A stretch of DNA of 32,556 nt from a virus: IMG/VR virus record IMGVR_UViG_3300042197_001543, positions 1 through 32,556 of that record. One strand, given 5' to 3'. Shown in pieces: positions 1 through 7,494 of the stretch. The notes below the pieces were generated by a model. That model saw only the letters and a list, made by a program, of their open reading frames with translations. It was not told where the DNA came from and made no database searches. Every line of letters begins with the position of its first letter. Positions within the stretch are counted from its first letter, which is position 1. The translations under genes and the position numbers were made by a program.

Positions 1-1940
1 CTGCCCGATGTGACGGTGGCCCATGTGGAGTCTCCACGCAGGTAGGTGGTGGAGTTGGCCGTGCCGGTGGCAAGGCGGGCCGGGTCGATGATGCCGCTTT
101 CAATCGCCGATGCGCTATGTGCATGAGAGACGGAAGCCGCCCCAACATTCGCTGCATTGAGGCTGACGGCACCCGTCTGGCCGTTTACGCTCGTTACTCC
201 ACCCGCGACTGTGACTGCGCCGGTCTGTCCGTTGACGCTTGTCACGGGGGCCGCTGCAACAACCGCACTGGTGAAGTCAGTGATCTGGCTGGCGGTGTGC
301 GTGTGGCTTGCGCTGGCATACGATCCGGCGGGCTGCTTGGCGTCGAGAGCCGCCTGCAACCCTGTCACATCACCAACGACATGCTGATGGGCAGTCGGGG
401 TGCGGGCGTTACTCAAACGTGCATCGGTCGTGCTGACCGCATTGGCAACGTCGGCCACATCGAGCGTAACGCTGCCTGTCCTGCCAGCGACTTGCTGCAC
501 CGGGGCGGCGGCTGCGGCCCTGCCGGTGGTGAAGTAGAGGTTGGTCGTGCCTTCCGCAATCACATCGGTCGAGCCGGGGGAGGCGACGATCTCAACGTAC
601 TGCGTTGCGGCCCAGCGGTAGACCTTGCCGCTGTTGACCGCGATGTAGATTTTGCCTTCCTCGCCTGCGGTTGGCAGGAGAGCCGTGCTGTCCACTTCAA
701 TCACATCGTCAACGAACGACGGCAGTTGGGCGGCTGGCACCTTGCCGCCCACCAGCGTGGCGTAAGCCCCGGCCTCCTGCTTTTGATCGAGAGCAGTCTG
801 GAGTCCAACAACTGCACTGATCGTGTGGGTGTGCGTTGACGCGGCGTATGCGCCAGCCGCCTGCTTGGAATCGAGCGCGGCCTGCAAGCCGCTGGTGTCA
901 GCGATCACATGCGAGTGGACTGTCGCAGCGTATGAGCCACTGGGTTGCTTCGCGTCGAGCGCGGCCTGCAATCCCGTTGTCGCGCTGATCGTGTGGGTGT
1001 GGACGGCGGCAGCGTATGAGCCAGATGGCTGTTTGGCGTCGAGTGCCGACTGTAGCCCATCTACGGAAGAGATCGGCTGAACCCCGGTGTGCGTCGTGCG
1101 GTCGCGAAGTTGGGCGTCGGTCGCATTGGCCGTGGCCCCGGTGGCAATCCCGTCGAGTTTGGTCTTGTCTGCCGACGCAGCCCACCATGCCTCGATAGTG
1201 GATCGCACCACCGACGAAGCCCGCCACCGGGCAGTGGTGGCATCGTAGGTGATCGTGATTGCACCATTGGCCGGAATCGTAATGTCTGCCCCGGTGGGGG
1301 AGATCACCCGATTGGCTGCGACCGACGAGGTGGATTCGTGTGCAATCGTGATGGGAAACGATCCGACGTTGTGGAGTGCTGCTGCTGATCCGGCCTCGGC
1401 CACGAAGCCAGTGATCGTGCGAGCAGCATCCGAAGAGAGTCGGATTTGGTTCGCGCCAACTGAGAGGGCGTAGTTGTTCTGGTTGGCCGTGATCGGCGCA
1501 GGCGTGTTGAAGACCGCAGCGGCCCCGGCGAGGTACACGCCGAAGAAGGTGTCGGTGGCGGCGGGGGCGACAGAGAAGGTGATCTGCGAGCCTGTGACGG
1601 TGTAGGCCACTTCTGGCTGTTGCACCACACCGTTAATCAGAATCAGAAGCGAGGCGGCAGTGGCGGGCGTTACTGCCGTCGCGCCGATGGCAAGGTTGAA
1701 CGTGGTGGTCGCGCCGTTGAACGTCAGGGCGTTCAGCGTTCGATTGAGCGCGGAGCCGCCGCCGCCGCCGCCGCCTGCGCCGCCCACGATGTAAGGCAGG
1801 CTGTTGTAGCGCGTGGTGCCGTCACCGACTTTGAGTTTGTTCGTATCAGTCTCAAAGTAAATCTCTCCCGCATTCGGGATTTCGTTTGCTGCGGTGAGGC
1901 TGGCGAGAGTGCCGCGACGATGCTGGACAATGGGGGGCAT
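1..1940 (-). CDS. Tail fibre protein with Mtd-like N-terminal domain (partial, C-terminus off the left edge)
   Basis: An open minus-strand frame begins at ATG 1940 and runs off base 1; 646 codons are visible. The first ~55 residues read RRGT..LTAANE..AGEIYFETDTNKLKVGDG, then YNSLPYI, which is the Mtd-type N-terminal fold of many phage fibres. A Gly run follows at about residue 60. Residues ~295-400 hold four ~28-residue units of the form GLQxALDxKQxxGxYAxxxHxHxIS, and a fifth lies near 527-550. Later segments (GRTGSVTLDVADV, SVNGQTGAVTV, YLRGDSTWATV) are stock fibre sequences. The protein should sit at the tail tip and contribute to host adsorption. The start overlaps the stop of the upstream fibre gene as TAATG, which implies coupled translation. 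The missing C-terminus would carry any receptor-binding head, so specificity cannot be judged. Confidence 0.85.
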   Translation of the reverse strand, partial: MPPIVQHRRGTLASLTAANEIPNAGEIYFETDTNKLKVGDGTTRYNSLPYIVGGAGGGGGGGSALNRTLNALTFNGATTTFNLAIGATAVTPATAASLLILINGVVQQPEVAYTVTGSQITFSVAPAATDTFFGVYLAGAAAVFNTPAPITANQNNYALSVGANQIRLSSDAARTITGFVAEAGSAAALHNVGSFPITIAHESTSSVAANRVISPTGADITIPANGAITITYDATTARWRASSVVRSTIEAWWAASADKTKLDGIATGATANATDAQLRDRTTHTGVQPISSVDGLQSALDAKQPSGSYAAAVHTHTISATTGLQAALDAKQPSGSYAATVHSHVIADTSGLQAALDSKQAAGAYAASTHTHTISAVVGLQTALDQKQEAGAYATLVGGKVPAAQLPSFVDDVIEVDSTALLPTAGEEGKIYIAVNSGKVYRWAATQYVEIVASPGSTDVIAEGTTNLYFTTGRAAAAAPVQQVAGRTGSVTLDVADVANAVSTTDARLSNARTPTAHQHVVGDVTGLQAALDAKQPAGSYASASHTHTASQITDFTSAVVAAAPVTSVNGQTGAVTVAGGVTSVNGQTGAVSLNAANVGAASVSHAHSASAIESGIIDPARLATGTANSTTYLRGDSTWATVTSG

Positions 1941-2509
1941 TAGACAGTCCCTCCATCAATCTTGAGCGAGGAGGAGAGTTTCGCTGCCGTCACGCTGCCG
2001 TCAGTCGGGACTCGCTGATCGGACAGGCGGGTGTCGGAACCAATTACCACCTGAGTGCTTGTGGCGTTGCCCACCGCAGGAACGTCACGCGATGCAGAGG
2101 TGCCAACGTCTGTGATCGCACTGAGCGTGTGGGTGTGTACGGTCGCCGCCTTGCCGTCGAGCGCAGCCTGCAAGCCCGTTGTCGCACTGATCGTGTGAAC
2201 GTGGACGAGAGGGGCGTATCCAGCGTTCAGCGTCGGAAGGAGATCGGTGATCGCATCGACGGTGTGGTAATGGACGGCATTGGCGTATGAGCCAGATGCC
2301 TGCTTGCCGTCGAGTGCTGCCTGCAATCCCGCAACGTCACCAATGATGATGTCGTTGTTGATGTAGCCGAGAGAGTTCCACGGCGTCACGCCGTCGCCAA
2401 CCTTGAGCCGGTTGGTGTCTGTCTCAATGACGATCTGCCCTGCCGCTGGCGTCTCGTTCGCAGCGGCTAGTGCGGCGGAAGTTCCGCGCCTCTGCTTGAA
2501 GACTGCCAT
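1940..2509 (-). CDS. Short tail fibre protein, paralogue of the downstream fibre
   Basis: This 189-aa protein has the same Mtd-like N-terminal module as the fibre that follows it (KQRRGTSAAL, AAGQIVIETDTNRLKVGDG, PWNSLGYI, residues ~5-50). Two GLQAALDGK units lie at about 63 and 110, and then come TLSAITDVGTSASRDV and VVIGSDTRLSDQR, which are common fibre stalk motifs. It stops at SSSLKIDGGTV with no globular C-terminal domain. It may be an adaptor or stalk piece onto which another fibre trimerises, or a fibre that lost its head. Its stop overlaps the next ATG (TAATG). The shared domain with the neighbour suggests tandem duplication or domain swapping. Confidence 0.8.
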   Translation of the reverse strand: MAVFKQRRGTSAALAAANETPAAGQIVIETDTNRLKVGDGVTPWNSLGYINNDIIIGDVAGLQAALDGKQASGSYANAVHYHTVDAITDLLPTLNAGYAPLVHVHTISATTGLQAALDGKAATVHTHTLSAITDVGTSASRDVPAVGNATSTQVVIGSDTRLSDQRVPTDGSVTAAKLSSSLKIDGGTV

Positions 2510-2512
2510 TGA

Positions 2513-2857
2513 CTAAACCTCGGCGCGACGGGCGGCGTACTCTGCGGACAGGGCGGCGCGATGCTGGCCGTAGGCGAGCATGATCGCGGTCAGTTCCTCG
2601 ATCTCTTCCATGTCATGCGGCACCCCATCCATGTCCACCACGGGCGGGATCGGCAGGCCAAGCGATGCGGCTTCCTTCGCGAGAACGAAGTTGCCGGTGA
2701 GGAGCGTCACATCGCTCTCGGTTAGGCCCAACTTCCAGCCGTCGTTGGTTGTGAAGCCCTTGGCGACCTCATCGCGGAACCACAAGTCCACTTCGCGTAG
2801 TGCCTTTTTGCGGTCGATCTCTGCCTTCTTGGCTGGGTCTACAGTTATGAGTCCCAT
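2513..2857 (-). CDS. Fibre-associated / DUF4376-like phage protein
   Basis: This 114-aa protein starts MGLITVDPAKKAEIDRKK and ends with a helical AYGQHRAALSAEYAARRAEV segment. Helical, charged proteins of this kind (I think of the DUF4376 type) are often coded beside phage fibres and are sometimes proposed as fibre assembly factors; that role is inference here. The frame is open further upstream to 2935. I prefer ATG 2857 because it overlaps the upstream gene's stop as TGATG and because the extra upstream residues are Arg-rich shadow sequence. It lies in the fibre cluster, three bases before the 189-aa fibre. Confidence 0.65.
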   Translation of the reverse strand: MGLITVDPAKKAEIDRKKALREVDLWFRDEVAKGFTTNDGWKLGLTESDVTLLTGNFVLAKEAASLGLPIPPVVDMDGVPHDMEEIEELTAIMLAYGQHRAALSAEYAARRAEV

Positions 2858-3105
2858 CAGTTGCTCTCCTGCTCTGCGAACCATGCTTCGGGGCCGATGC
2901 CGTAGCCATCCGGCTCGGAGAAATCTGCCGTCCAAGCGTCGATGTAGGTGCGGTCGGGGGGAAGGTCGGCGTTGTCGATGATGAGGTATGGTCTGCCAGC
3001 CGGAACGTCCTTGCGGGCGATCTCCTCGACGGGAATGCCGCAGTCGGCAGGCATCACCATCACCAAGCCGCCATTATCGTTGGGATAGAAAATCGTCTTG
3101 TCCAT
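2857..3105 (-). CDS. Small conserved phage protein of fibre loci
   Basis: The protein is 82 aa and begins MDKTIFYPNDNGG. The core VEEIARKDVPAGRPYLIIDNADLPPDRTYIDAW..DFS matches, from memory, a short family found next to tail fibres in many phages (pattern VPAGKPY.IVD..DLPSDRT...AW..DF). The function of that family is unknown to me. ATG 3105 was chosen over ATG 3108 and longer starts because a GAGG motif lies 5 bases upstream of it. The 3' end overlaps the next gene as TGATG, so it probably shares its message with the fibres. Confidence 0.65.
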   Translation of the reverse strand: MDKTIFYPNDNGGLVMVMPADCGIPVEEIARKDVPAGRPYLIIDNADLPPDRTYIDAWTADFSEPDGYGIGPEAWFAEQESN

Positions 3106-3112
3106 CATGTCC

Positions 3113-4006
3113 TCACAGGAAAACGGCGGTTGTCCAGCGGTAGGCATCTACGAATTCGAGGCTCGTAAATGTGTATGTCGAGCATGTGAAGGAATGTGTT
3201 GCTAGAGTGCCGAATCGAAACAGGTAGTCAGCCTGCTGGTTTGTGCTTCCAGTGACGCAGTAGGCGGCACTAGGCATCGGCGTGGTGAAGTTCACCCCAT
3301 ACACGCCAGCCTGCGAGCGGGAAATGGAGGAGACATTCTGCGAGGCATGAATGAAATTGGACTCTGCCAGCACCCACGCGCGACACGCCAGCATCGGCAG
3401 GAGGGTTGACCCGCCAGCGGCAACGGACTGCATCGCGCCGGTGGCCGTGACCCGCATCCGCTCGACGCCGCCCGTGACGAGCGAGAGCGTGTCTGCGCCG
3501 CCCAGCCGTGCGATGCCGGTATTCGTGTCGCCAGAAAACGAGTAGGCGGGACTGCCAGCGGTTCCATCGACAGACCGCACCTGACCGCTGATGCCGCCGC
3601 TGACCGACAGATCGCCGCTCACCGTGACGGTGCCGGTGAACGTAGGGCTGTCCGACGATTGCAGTGCGTTGAGGTAGGTGCGGGCATCTCCAGCCGTGCT
3701 GACCGCCAGCAGGCCGCGGGCATATGGAGTGCAGGGGATTTCCGTTCCCGCGCCTGCCCCGGTGAGGGTGCGAGACAGGAGTTTGTCTGGCCCGGTGAAC
3801 CCCACCTTGCCAGCGGTCACGGCACCAGCGGCGATCTTCCCTTCGGTCACAGTCCCGTCACCGGGAGGCCCGCCGCCGATGGCTGCGATCTGGGCAGCAG
3901 TGGCCTTGCTCGTCTGCGTCAGGGCGGCATCCACGATTGGGATGATGTCGTTTGCCTGGACGCTCGAGATCGCGGGCAGTTCGGAAATCTTGACAGGATC
4001 GGCCAT
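3113..4006 (-). CDS. Tail fibre / receptor-binding protein
   Basis: This 297-aa protein begins MADPVKISELPAI, a common fibre N-terminus that docks to the tail. The middle has the stalk motifs GDGTVTEGKIAAGAVTAGKV, SPTFTGTVTVSGDLSVSGG and YSFSGDTNTGIARLGGADTL with TGGVERMRV. The last ~90 residues (CRAWVLAESNFIHASQNVSSI, VYGVNFTTPMPSAAYCVTGS) match the widespread C-terminal domain usually written AWVNFNGTGTV...NVSSITD...Y.VNFTT.MPDANY. That domain is typical of trimeric phage fibres and probably contacts the receptor. A GAGGTGA Shine-Dalgarno precedes the ATG, and the ATG overlaps a TGA from a short upstream frame (TGATG). Confidence 0.88.
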   Translation of the reverse strand: MADPVKISELPAISSVQANDIIPIVDAALTQTSKATAAQIAAIGGGPPGDGTVTEGKIAAGAVTAGKVGFTGPDKLLSRTLTGAGAGTEIPCTPYARGLLAVSTAGDARTYLNALQSSDSPTFTGTVTVSGDLSVSGGISGQVRSVDGTAGSPAYSFSGDTNTGIARLGGADTLSLVTGGVERMRVTATGAMQSVAAGGSTLLPMLACRAWVLAESNFIHASQNVSSISRSQAGVYGVNFTTPMPSAAYCVTGSTNQQADYLFRFGTLATHSFTCSTYTFTSLEFVDAYRWTTAVFL

Positions 4007-4071
4007 CAGCTCACCTCGGGGTAGGTCATTGTGTCGCCGGCCAGCTCGCCTTCGTCAGCAAGAATTCTCAA
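4006..4071 (-). CDS. Possible 21-aa mini-gene (TTG start) coupled to the fibre gene
   Basis: Between the 476-aa gene and the fibre gene is a short frame starting TTG at 4071, overlapping the upstream TGA, and ending in a TGA that overlaps the fibre ATG as TGATG. It encodes RILADEGELAGD followed by TMTYPEVS. The same TGATG arrangement joins clearly real genes at 2857, 29050 and 31236, which is why I list it. A GGAAGA lies 5 bases before the TTG. It could instead be a C-terminal extension of the 476-aa protein reached by frameshifting, or simply a coupling leader. Confidence 0.3.
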   Translation of the reverse strand: MRILADEGELAGDTMTYPEVS

Positions 4072-5498
4072 GCCATTCTTCCACTGAGCTGGCGGATGAT
4101 GTCAGTCGTTTGACCAGGCTGCGCAGGCGCCGGCCGCTGCGGGGGCTGCTGCGGCGGCGGCTGCATCATGGGCGGTGCCTGCGGGACGATCTGCTCCCGG
4201 CTCCGCAGCTCACTGCGGGGCAGGATCTGGATCGTGGGGCCGCCACCGGCTGGGGATTGCTGGGCGTTGCCCTGCTGGGGCCGGCCCTTTCCGCCGAAGT
4301 ATCCAAGACCGTATGCAGTCGGGACTCCGACCACTGCGCCTCCAAGTGCGTAATCAAACCAGTTGTCTCGCACGTTGCGGCCAACACCCCTGGCGGCGGC
4401 AAGAATTCGCGAGTTCTTCACGGCCTTTGGAACTTCCGGCGGGGGCGGGTCATCGGGCGGGCCGCCGGGAGGGCCGCTCGGAGGTGGCGGCGGCGGGGGT
4501 GCAGCACTGCCACCGCCACGCTGCTCGACAATCCCCACCCGCTGCGAGCCGGTGGGAATGTTTGAGCCGGCATAGAACGCATCGCCCGTTACTTGCTGGG
4601 GAGCGCCGGGGTCAGCGATCTGCGTCTGAAGCTTGCTGGCATCGCTGGCGAGCTGCTCTCGCGAGGTGGCCCTGGCCGCTGCCGTTCTGTCAGCCGCCTT
4701 GGGCTTGCTGGGGTTAGTACCCTGCCGGTCGATGAGGTTGATCAGCTCCTGCATGGACGGGGTCGCCGGATCTGCCGGGGCGATGTCCACCATCGTCGGC
4801 TTTTGGATGCCGCCACCAGGGGAGATCATCGACTCAAAATTGCCGACCGGCGGGCGAGCCTCTTCTTGGAAGAACCCAGGCCCGCCGCGGCGGATGCCAT
4901 CGGAATAGAACCCGCGGCCCTCGCGATCCTTGGGGGCTTCCTTCGCAGCAGCGGCACCGGCTTCGTCTGCCCTGGCGACTGCCTCTGTTTCCATCTCGGG
5001 GGCTGACGTTCTCGGGACATCGCCGCCGTCGCGGGACTCCACCGTGTCGCCGGCATCATCGACCTTGCCGCGAATGTTGCTCGGTCGCTCGCCTTGTGTC
5101 GCCAGAGAATCGTAGGTGGACTTCAGATCTGCAAAGCTTGTCCTGGCGAGGTCAATGCCAGCCCCGCTCGGGGAAGCCTTGATGGCATCAGTCATTGACT
5201 GCGTTTCGTCAACCATGAACTGCTTGACGGCAGTGTATTGATCGTCGTTCGCGAGGAGCGACTTGATCACATCATTGGAGTAGCCCGCCTGCTCGAGCTG
5301 CGGGAGGAGCTTGTAGTCCAGCTCAAAAGCCTGGTTAACGCTAAGACGCCTTTCGGTGGCGCTGTCCCGAAGAAGCTGCCGCGATTTCTCGGACAGGTCG
5401 GTGACAGACTGAGGATTTGGGGCGTCAACTCGCCGCCCCTTGCCTGCCGCCTTGCCCGCTGCCTCGGCTGCGTTCTTTACTGCGTTCGGTGCTGCCAC
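4068..5498 (-). CDS. Proline-rich virion-type protein with one hydrophobic segment
   Basis: This 476-aa protein is not assigned to a family. Residues ~1-25 are Ala/Lys-rich (NAAEAAGKAAGKG), residues 35-145 look helical and charged, and a Pro/Gly tract lies at ~334-357. A Gly-rich hydrophobic stretch at ~381-403 (YALGGAVVGVPTAYGLGYF) could cross a membrane, and the C-terminus is Gln/Pro-rich. Low-complexity proteins with a glycine-zipper-like segment, coded between nozzle and fibres in short-tailed phages, are often ejected internal proteins; that role is inference. The start is GTG 5498, preceded by GGAGAT at good spacing. Confidence 0.7.
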   Translation of the reverse strand: MAAPNAVKNAAEAAGKAAGKGRRVDAPNPQSVTDLSEKSRQLLRDSATERRLSVNQAFELDYKLLPQLEQAGYSNDVIKSLLANDDQYTAVKQFMVDETQSMTDAIKASPSGAGIDLARTSFADLKSTYDSLATQGERPSNIRGKVDDAGDTVESRDGGDVPRTSAPEMETEAVARADEAGAAAAKEAPKDREGRGFYSDGIRRGGPGFFQEEARPPVGNFESMISPGGGIQKPTMVDIAPADPATPSMQELINLIDRQGTNPSKPKAADRTAAARATSREQLASDASKLQTQIADPGAPQQVTGDAFYAGSNIPTGSQRVGIVEQRGGGSAAPPPPPPPSGPPGGPPDDPPPPEVPKAVKNSRILAAARGVGRNVRDNWFDYALGGAVVGVPTAYGLGYFGGKGRPQQGNAQQSPAGGGPTIQILPRSELRSREQIVPQAPPMMQPPPQQPPQRPAPAQPGQTTDIIRQLSGRMA

Positions 5499-5508
5499 TG
5501 GGTATCTC

Positions 5509-6096
5509 CTATCCCATCAATCCGCCGAGGAAACGCTGGTTGCTCCCCATGTTCATGGGCTGCTGGGGCATGTTCTCTTCACCCATGAGGGCCATGAGAT
5601 CGAGTCCCTGCTTGCCCATTGGCATGTCCTGCTGGCGGGCCATGTACTCGGGAATTGAGTCTGCACGGCCACCGGGAATCTCGCCATCGGGCAGGGCCGG
5701 CGGCATTTCGTTAGGCATGCCAGACGAGACAGGCTCATATCGCGAGCCATCATCCATCGGCTCGTCGCCCATCAGCATGGGCAGGCCGCCCGCCATCTGC
5801 ATGTACTCCTCGCGCGCCTCGGGCGGGAGCTGCATGAGGGCATCCATGAACGGCTGCGTCATCGTCGGATCGGCCCCAGGCTTCGACGGGTCGGCCTCGG
5901 CATTCACCCTGGAGAGCAGCTCGGCAATCTGGGCCTTCTCCTCGGGGGAGGCAGACTGCATCCGCATGATCAGCTCCTCGGTGATCGCATCCACCTCGCG
6001 GGCGTTGCGGGCCGGGATCATGTCGGCCGGCGGATCCTCAAGGAGCTGGGCCTCGAGGTCGGGCGTCGGCATGGAGGGCTTGCGGGGAGGGAGCAT
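5509..6096 (-). CDS. Met/Pro-rich hypothetical virion-type protein
   Basis: The protein has 195 aa and no recognised domain. It is unusually rich in Met, Pro and acidic residues; examples are MIPARNAREVDAITEELIMRMQ, in the N-terminal third, and the C-terminal run GEENMPQQPMNMGSNQRF. The segment around residues 30-70 (EELIMRMQSASPEEKAQIAELL) is predicted helical from its pattern. Two adjacent ATG codons are possible; I chose 6096 because GAGG lies 5 bases ahead of it, against 2 for ATG 6099. It lies in a head-to-tail row of small genes between nozzle and fibres and is probably a minor structural or ejection protein. Confidence 0.65.
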   Translation of the reverse strand: MLPPRKPSMPTPDLEAQLLEDPPADMIPARNAREVDAITEELIMRMQSASPEEKAQIAELLSRVNAEADPSKPGADPTMTQPFMDALMQLPPEAREEYMQMAGGLPMLMGDEPMDDGSRYEPVSSGMPNEMPPALPDGEIPGGRADSIPEYMARQQDMPMGKQGLDLMALMGEENMPQQPMNMGSNQRFLGGLMG

Positions 6097-6103
6097 CATT
6101 GCC

Positions 6104-6436
6104 TCACGAAGGGGTATAGGGCTTGCCGATCTTGCCGGCAGACTTCTTGGCGACCGTCTTCTTCGGGGGTTCCAGCTTGTCGCCGGCCTCCTCGGAGATG
6201 TCTTCCTTAGTCACGGGGATGTCCTTCGGGGCGCCATGCTCCGAAGCCAGCTCAACGAGCTTTTCGTTTTCATCGTCCGCGTCCTCGGTGGCCTCGTCTT
6301 CGGCCTCGACCTCGAGCGGCTTCTTGTTCCGCTTGTGCAGCGGCAGCGAGCGATTCTGCTCGGTCGAGATCGCCTCGCGAAGCATGCGGCGAACCGCACT
6401 CTCCTTGAGATCAGCCAAGTCGATATTCCATTCCAT
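6104..6436 (-). CDS. Charged 110-aa hypothetical protein
   Basis: The frame starts at ATG 6436, eleven bases after the previous gene's stop and behind an AGGAGAAAG ribosome site. Residues 1-40 (MEWNIDLADLKESAVRRMLR...) are amphipathic. Residues ~43-70 are strongly acidic (VEAEDEATEDADDENEKL), and residues 89-106 are Lys-rich (PPKKTVAKKSAGKIGKP). No family is recognised. The acidic/basic split resembles small nucleic-acid or protein-binding accessory proteins, but nothing decides it. The same frame is open upstream to 6943, but that part is the shadow of the next gene. Confidence 0.6.
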   Translation of the reverse strand: MEWNIDLADLKESAVRRMLREAISTEQNRSLPLHKRNKKPLEVEAEDEATEDADDENEKLVELASEHGAPKDIPVTKEDISEEAGDKLEPPKKTVAKKSAGKIGKPYTPS

Positions 6437-6446
6437 CGTCTTTCTC

Positions 6447-6959
6447 CTACATGAGGGCGCCGGCAATCGTGGCGGCGTTTTCCCAACTCTGCTGGGCATC
6501 GAGCATCGTGCGATCGTAGCGCTGGAGATCCACATCGGCCTTCCGCTTGTAGGCCGCCATCCGCTCGCGGTTGCGGACATCGTCGCGGTCAAGCAGTAGA
6601 TCCCGCAGCCACCCCTGCTCGCCGGCCAGCCGCTCTTGGAACTCCAGCTCGGGAGCCTTCTGGCTGGCGAAGCGGTTGAGCTGATCCTGCTGGGCTTGGG
6701 CGTATCCCTTTCCGGCTTCCGCGTCCGCCAAGAGGCCAGCCCGAAACGCCGACATCTTTGAGCCGGCCTGGATGCCCTTGCCCATCTGCCCGCTGAACTG
6801 CCGCGTGTCGCCTCCAAACGCAGCCTTCGCCATCGACTCGTTGCGAGAAGAGATCGCCAAGTTCTCGTTGGGCTTGATCGGCCCCGAGAATGTCGTGGTG
6901 TAGTTCTTGTCGGTCTGGAACTGCCGCGGCAGGAATCCAGCACCAGATTGGGCGAACAT
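6447..6959 (-). CDS. Helical hypothetical virion-type protein
   Basis: This 170-aa protein begins MFAQSGAGFLPRQFQTDKNY and continues into long helix-forming, Gln/Ala/Arg-rich sequence. Examples are YAQAQQDQLNRFASQK at about 86-101 and LDRDDVRNRERMAAYKRKAD in the C-terminal third. There is no recognised domain, signal peptide or membrane span. The start ATG follows the upstream TAA by one base, with GGAGGG about ten bases ahead. The heptad-like helical content and the position between nozzle and fibres suggest a coiled-coil internal or ejected protein of the short tail. Confidence 0.65.
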   Translation of the reverse strand: MFAQSGAGFLPRQFQTDKNYTTTFSGPIKPNENLAISSRNESMAKAAFGGDTRQFSGQMGKGIQAGSKMSAFRAGLLADAEAGKGYAQAQQDQLNRFASQKAPELEFQERLAGEQGWLRDLLLDRDDVRNRERMAAYKRKADVDLQRYDRTMLDAQQSWENAATIAGALM

Positions 6960-6960
6960 C

Positions 6961-7491
6961 TTAGAGGAACCCTCCGATCATGCGGAGGGCAGCGGCAGTG
7001 ATCTGGGCCTGGGCCGCAGACCTTGCCCGCTTGCCGCGGGCATAGATGTCCTCGACGCCCTCGGAGTATCGGACGTTCGTGTCGGTGTCGAACGTGGCCT
7101 TGGAGGAGTCCATGCGGAAACGGTCTTGAGCGTTCTGCCGCTGCGACAGGATGTCCTGCGCTCGAGCCTGCTCGGCCTGGGCGCGGTACTTCGTGTTGAA
7201 CTCATCGGCCGACCGCTGCATGGCATTGCTGCTGGTCTGTGCCGTGGCCTTGGCGAATGCCGCTCGCGAGCGGTCACCAGAGGAACCGGAGAGCGACATG
7301 TTGGTCAGCCGTGGCGTCTTGACGGCTGCGATCGTGCTGCGGACTGACTGACCAAGCGGGTCTTTCGTGGAGATGGCAGAGCTGTAAAAGCCCTTCGCAT
7401 CCATCGGGCCGATGACGGGAAACCGCCTGCTCTCGTAGCCCGGTTGCGGGGCGCGTCCGATCGGATCTGGTCGCTTGGGTACGGGCCTCAT
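6961..7491 (-). CDS. Helical hypothetical virion-type protein
   Basis: This 176-aa protein is basic at the N-terminus (MRPVPKRPDPIGRAPQPGYESRRF). Residues ~75-165 form a long Gln/Ala/Arg helical region (NTKYRAQAEQARAQDILSQR and RGKRARSAAQAQITAAAL). It ends in the short hydrophobic MIGGFL. Its composition closely resembles the following 170-aa protein, so the two may form one complex or be diverged duplicates. It begins three bases after the upstream stop. Function is not recognised; an ejected or tail-lumen protein is the most natural guess from position. Confidence 0.65.
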   Translation of the reverse strand: MRPVPKRPDPIGRAPQPGYESRRFPVIGPMDAKGFYSSAISTKDPLGQSVRSTIAAVKTPRLTNMSLSGSSGDRSRAAFAKATAQTSSNAMQRSADEFNTKYRAQAEQARAQDILSQRQNAQDRFRMDSSKATFDTDTNVRYSEGVEDIYARGKRARSAAQAQITAAALRMIGGFL

Positions 7492-7494
7492 GGC

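Noticed and set aside
117-839. A 240-codon plus-strand frame and its overlapping shorter frames
   Set aside because: Antisense to the partial tail fibre, whose minus-strand frame has clear fibre motifs and repeats.
1-1940. Diversity-generating retroelement, suggested by the Mtd-like fibre domain
   Set aside because: No reverse transcriptase, template repeat or accessory gene is visible; the N-terminal domain alone is common in ordinary fibres.
3678-6454. Long plus-strand frames of 295 and 345 codons
   Set aside because: They are shadows of the fibre, Pro-rich and Met-rich minus-strand genes and have no start signals.
6437-6943. Upstream extension of the 110-aa gene to a 279-codon frame
   Set aside because: The extra part is Arg/Ser-rich shadow of the 170-aa gene; a good ribosome site supports ATG 6436.
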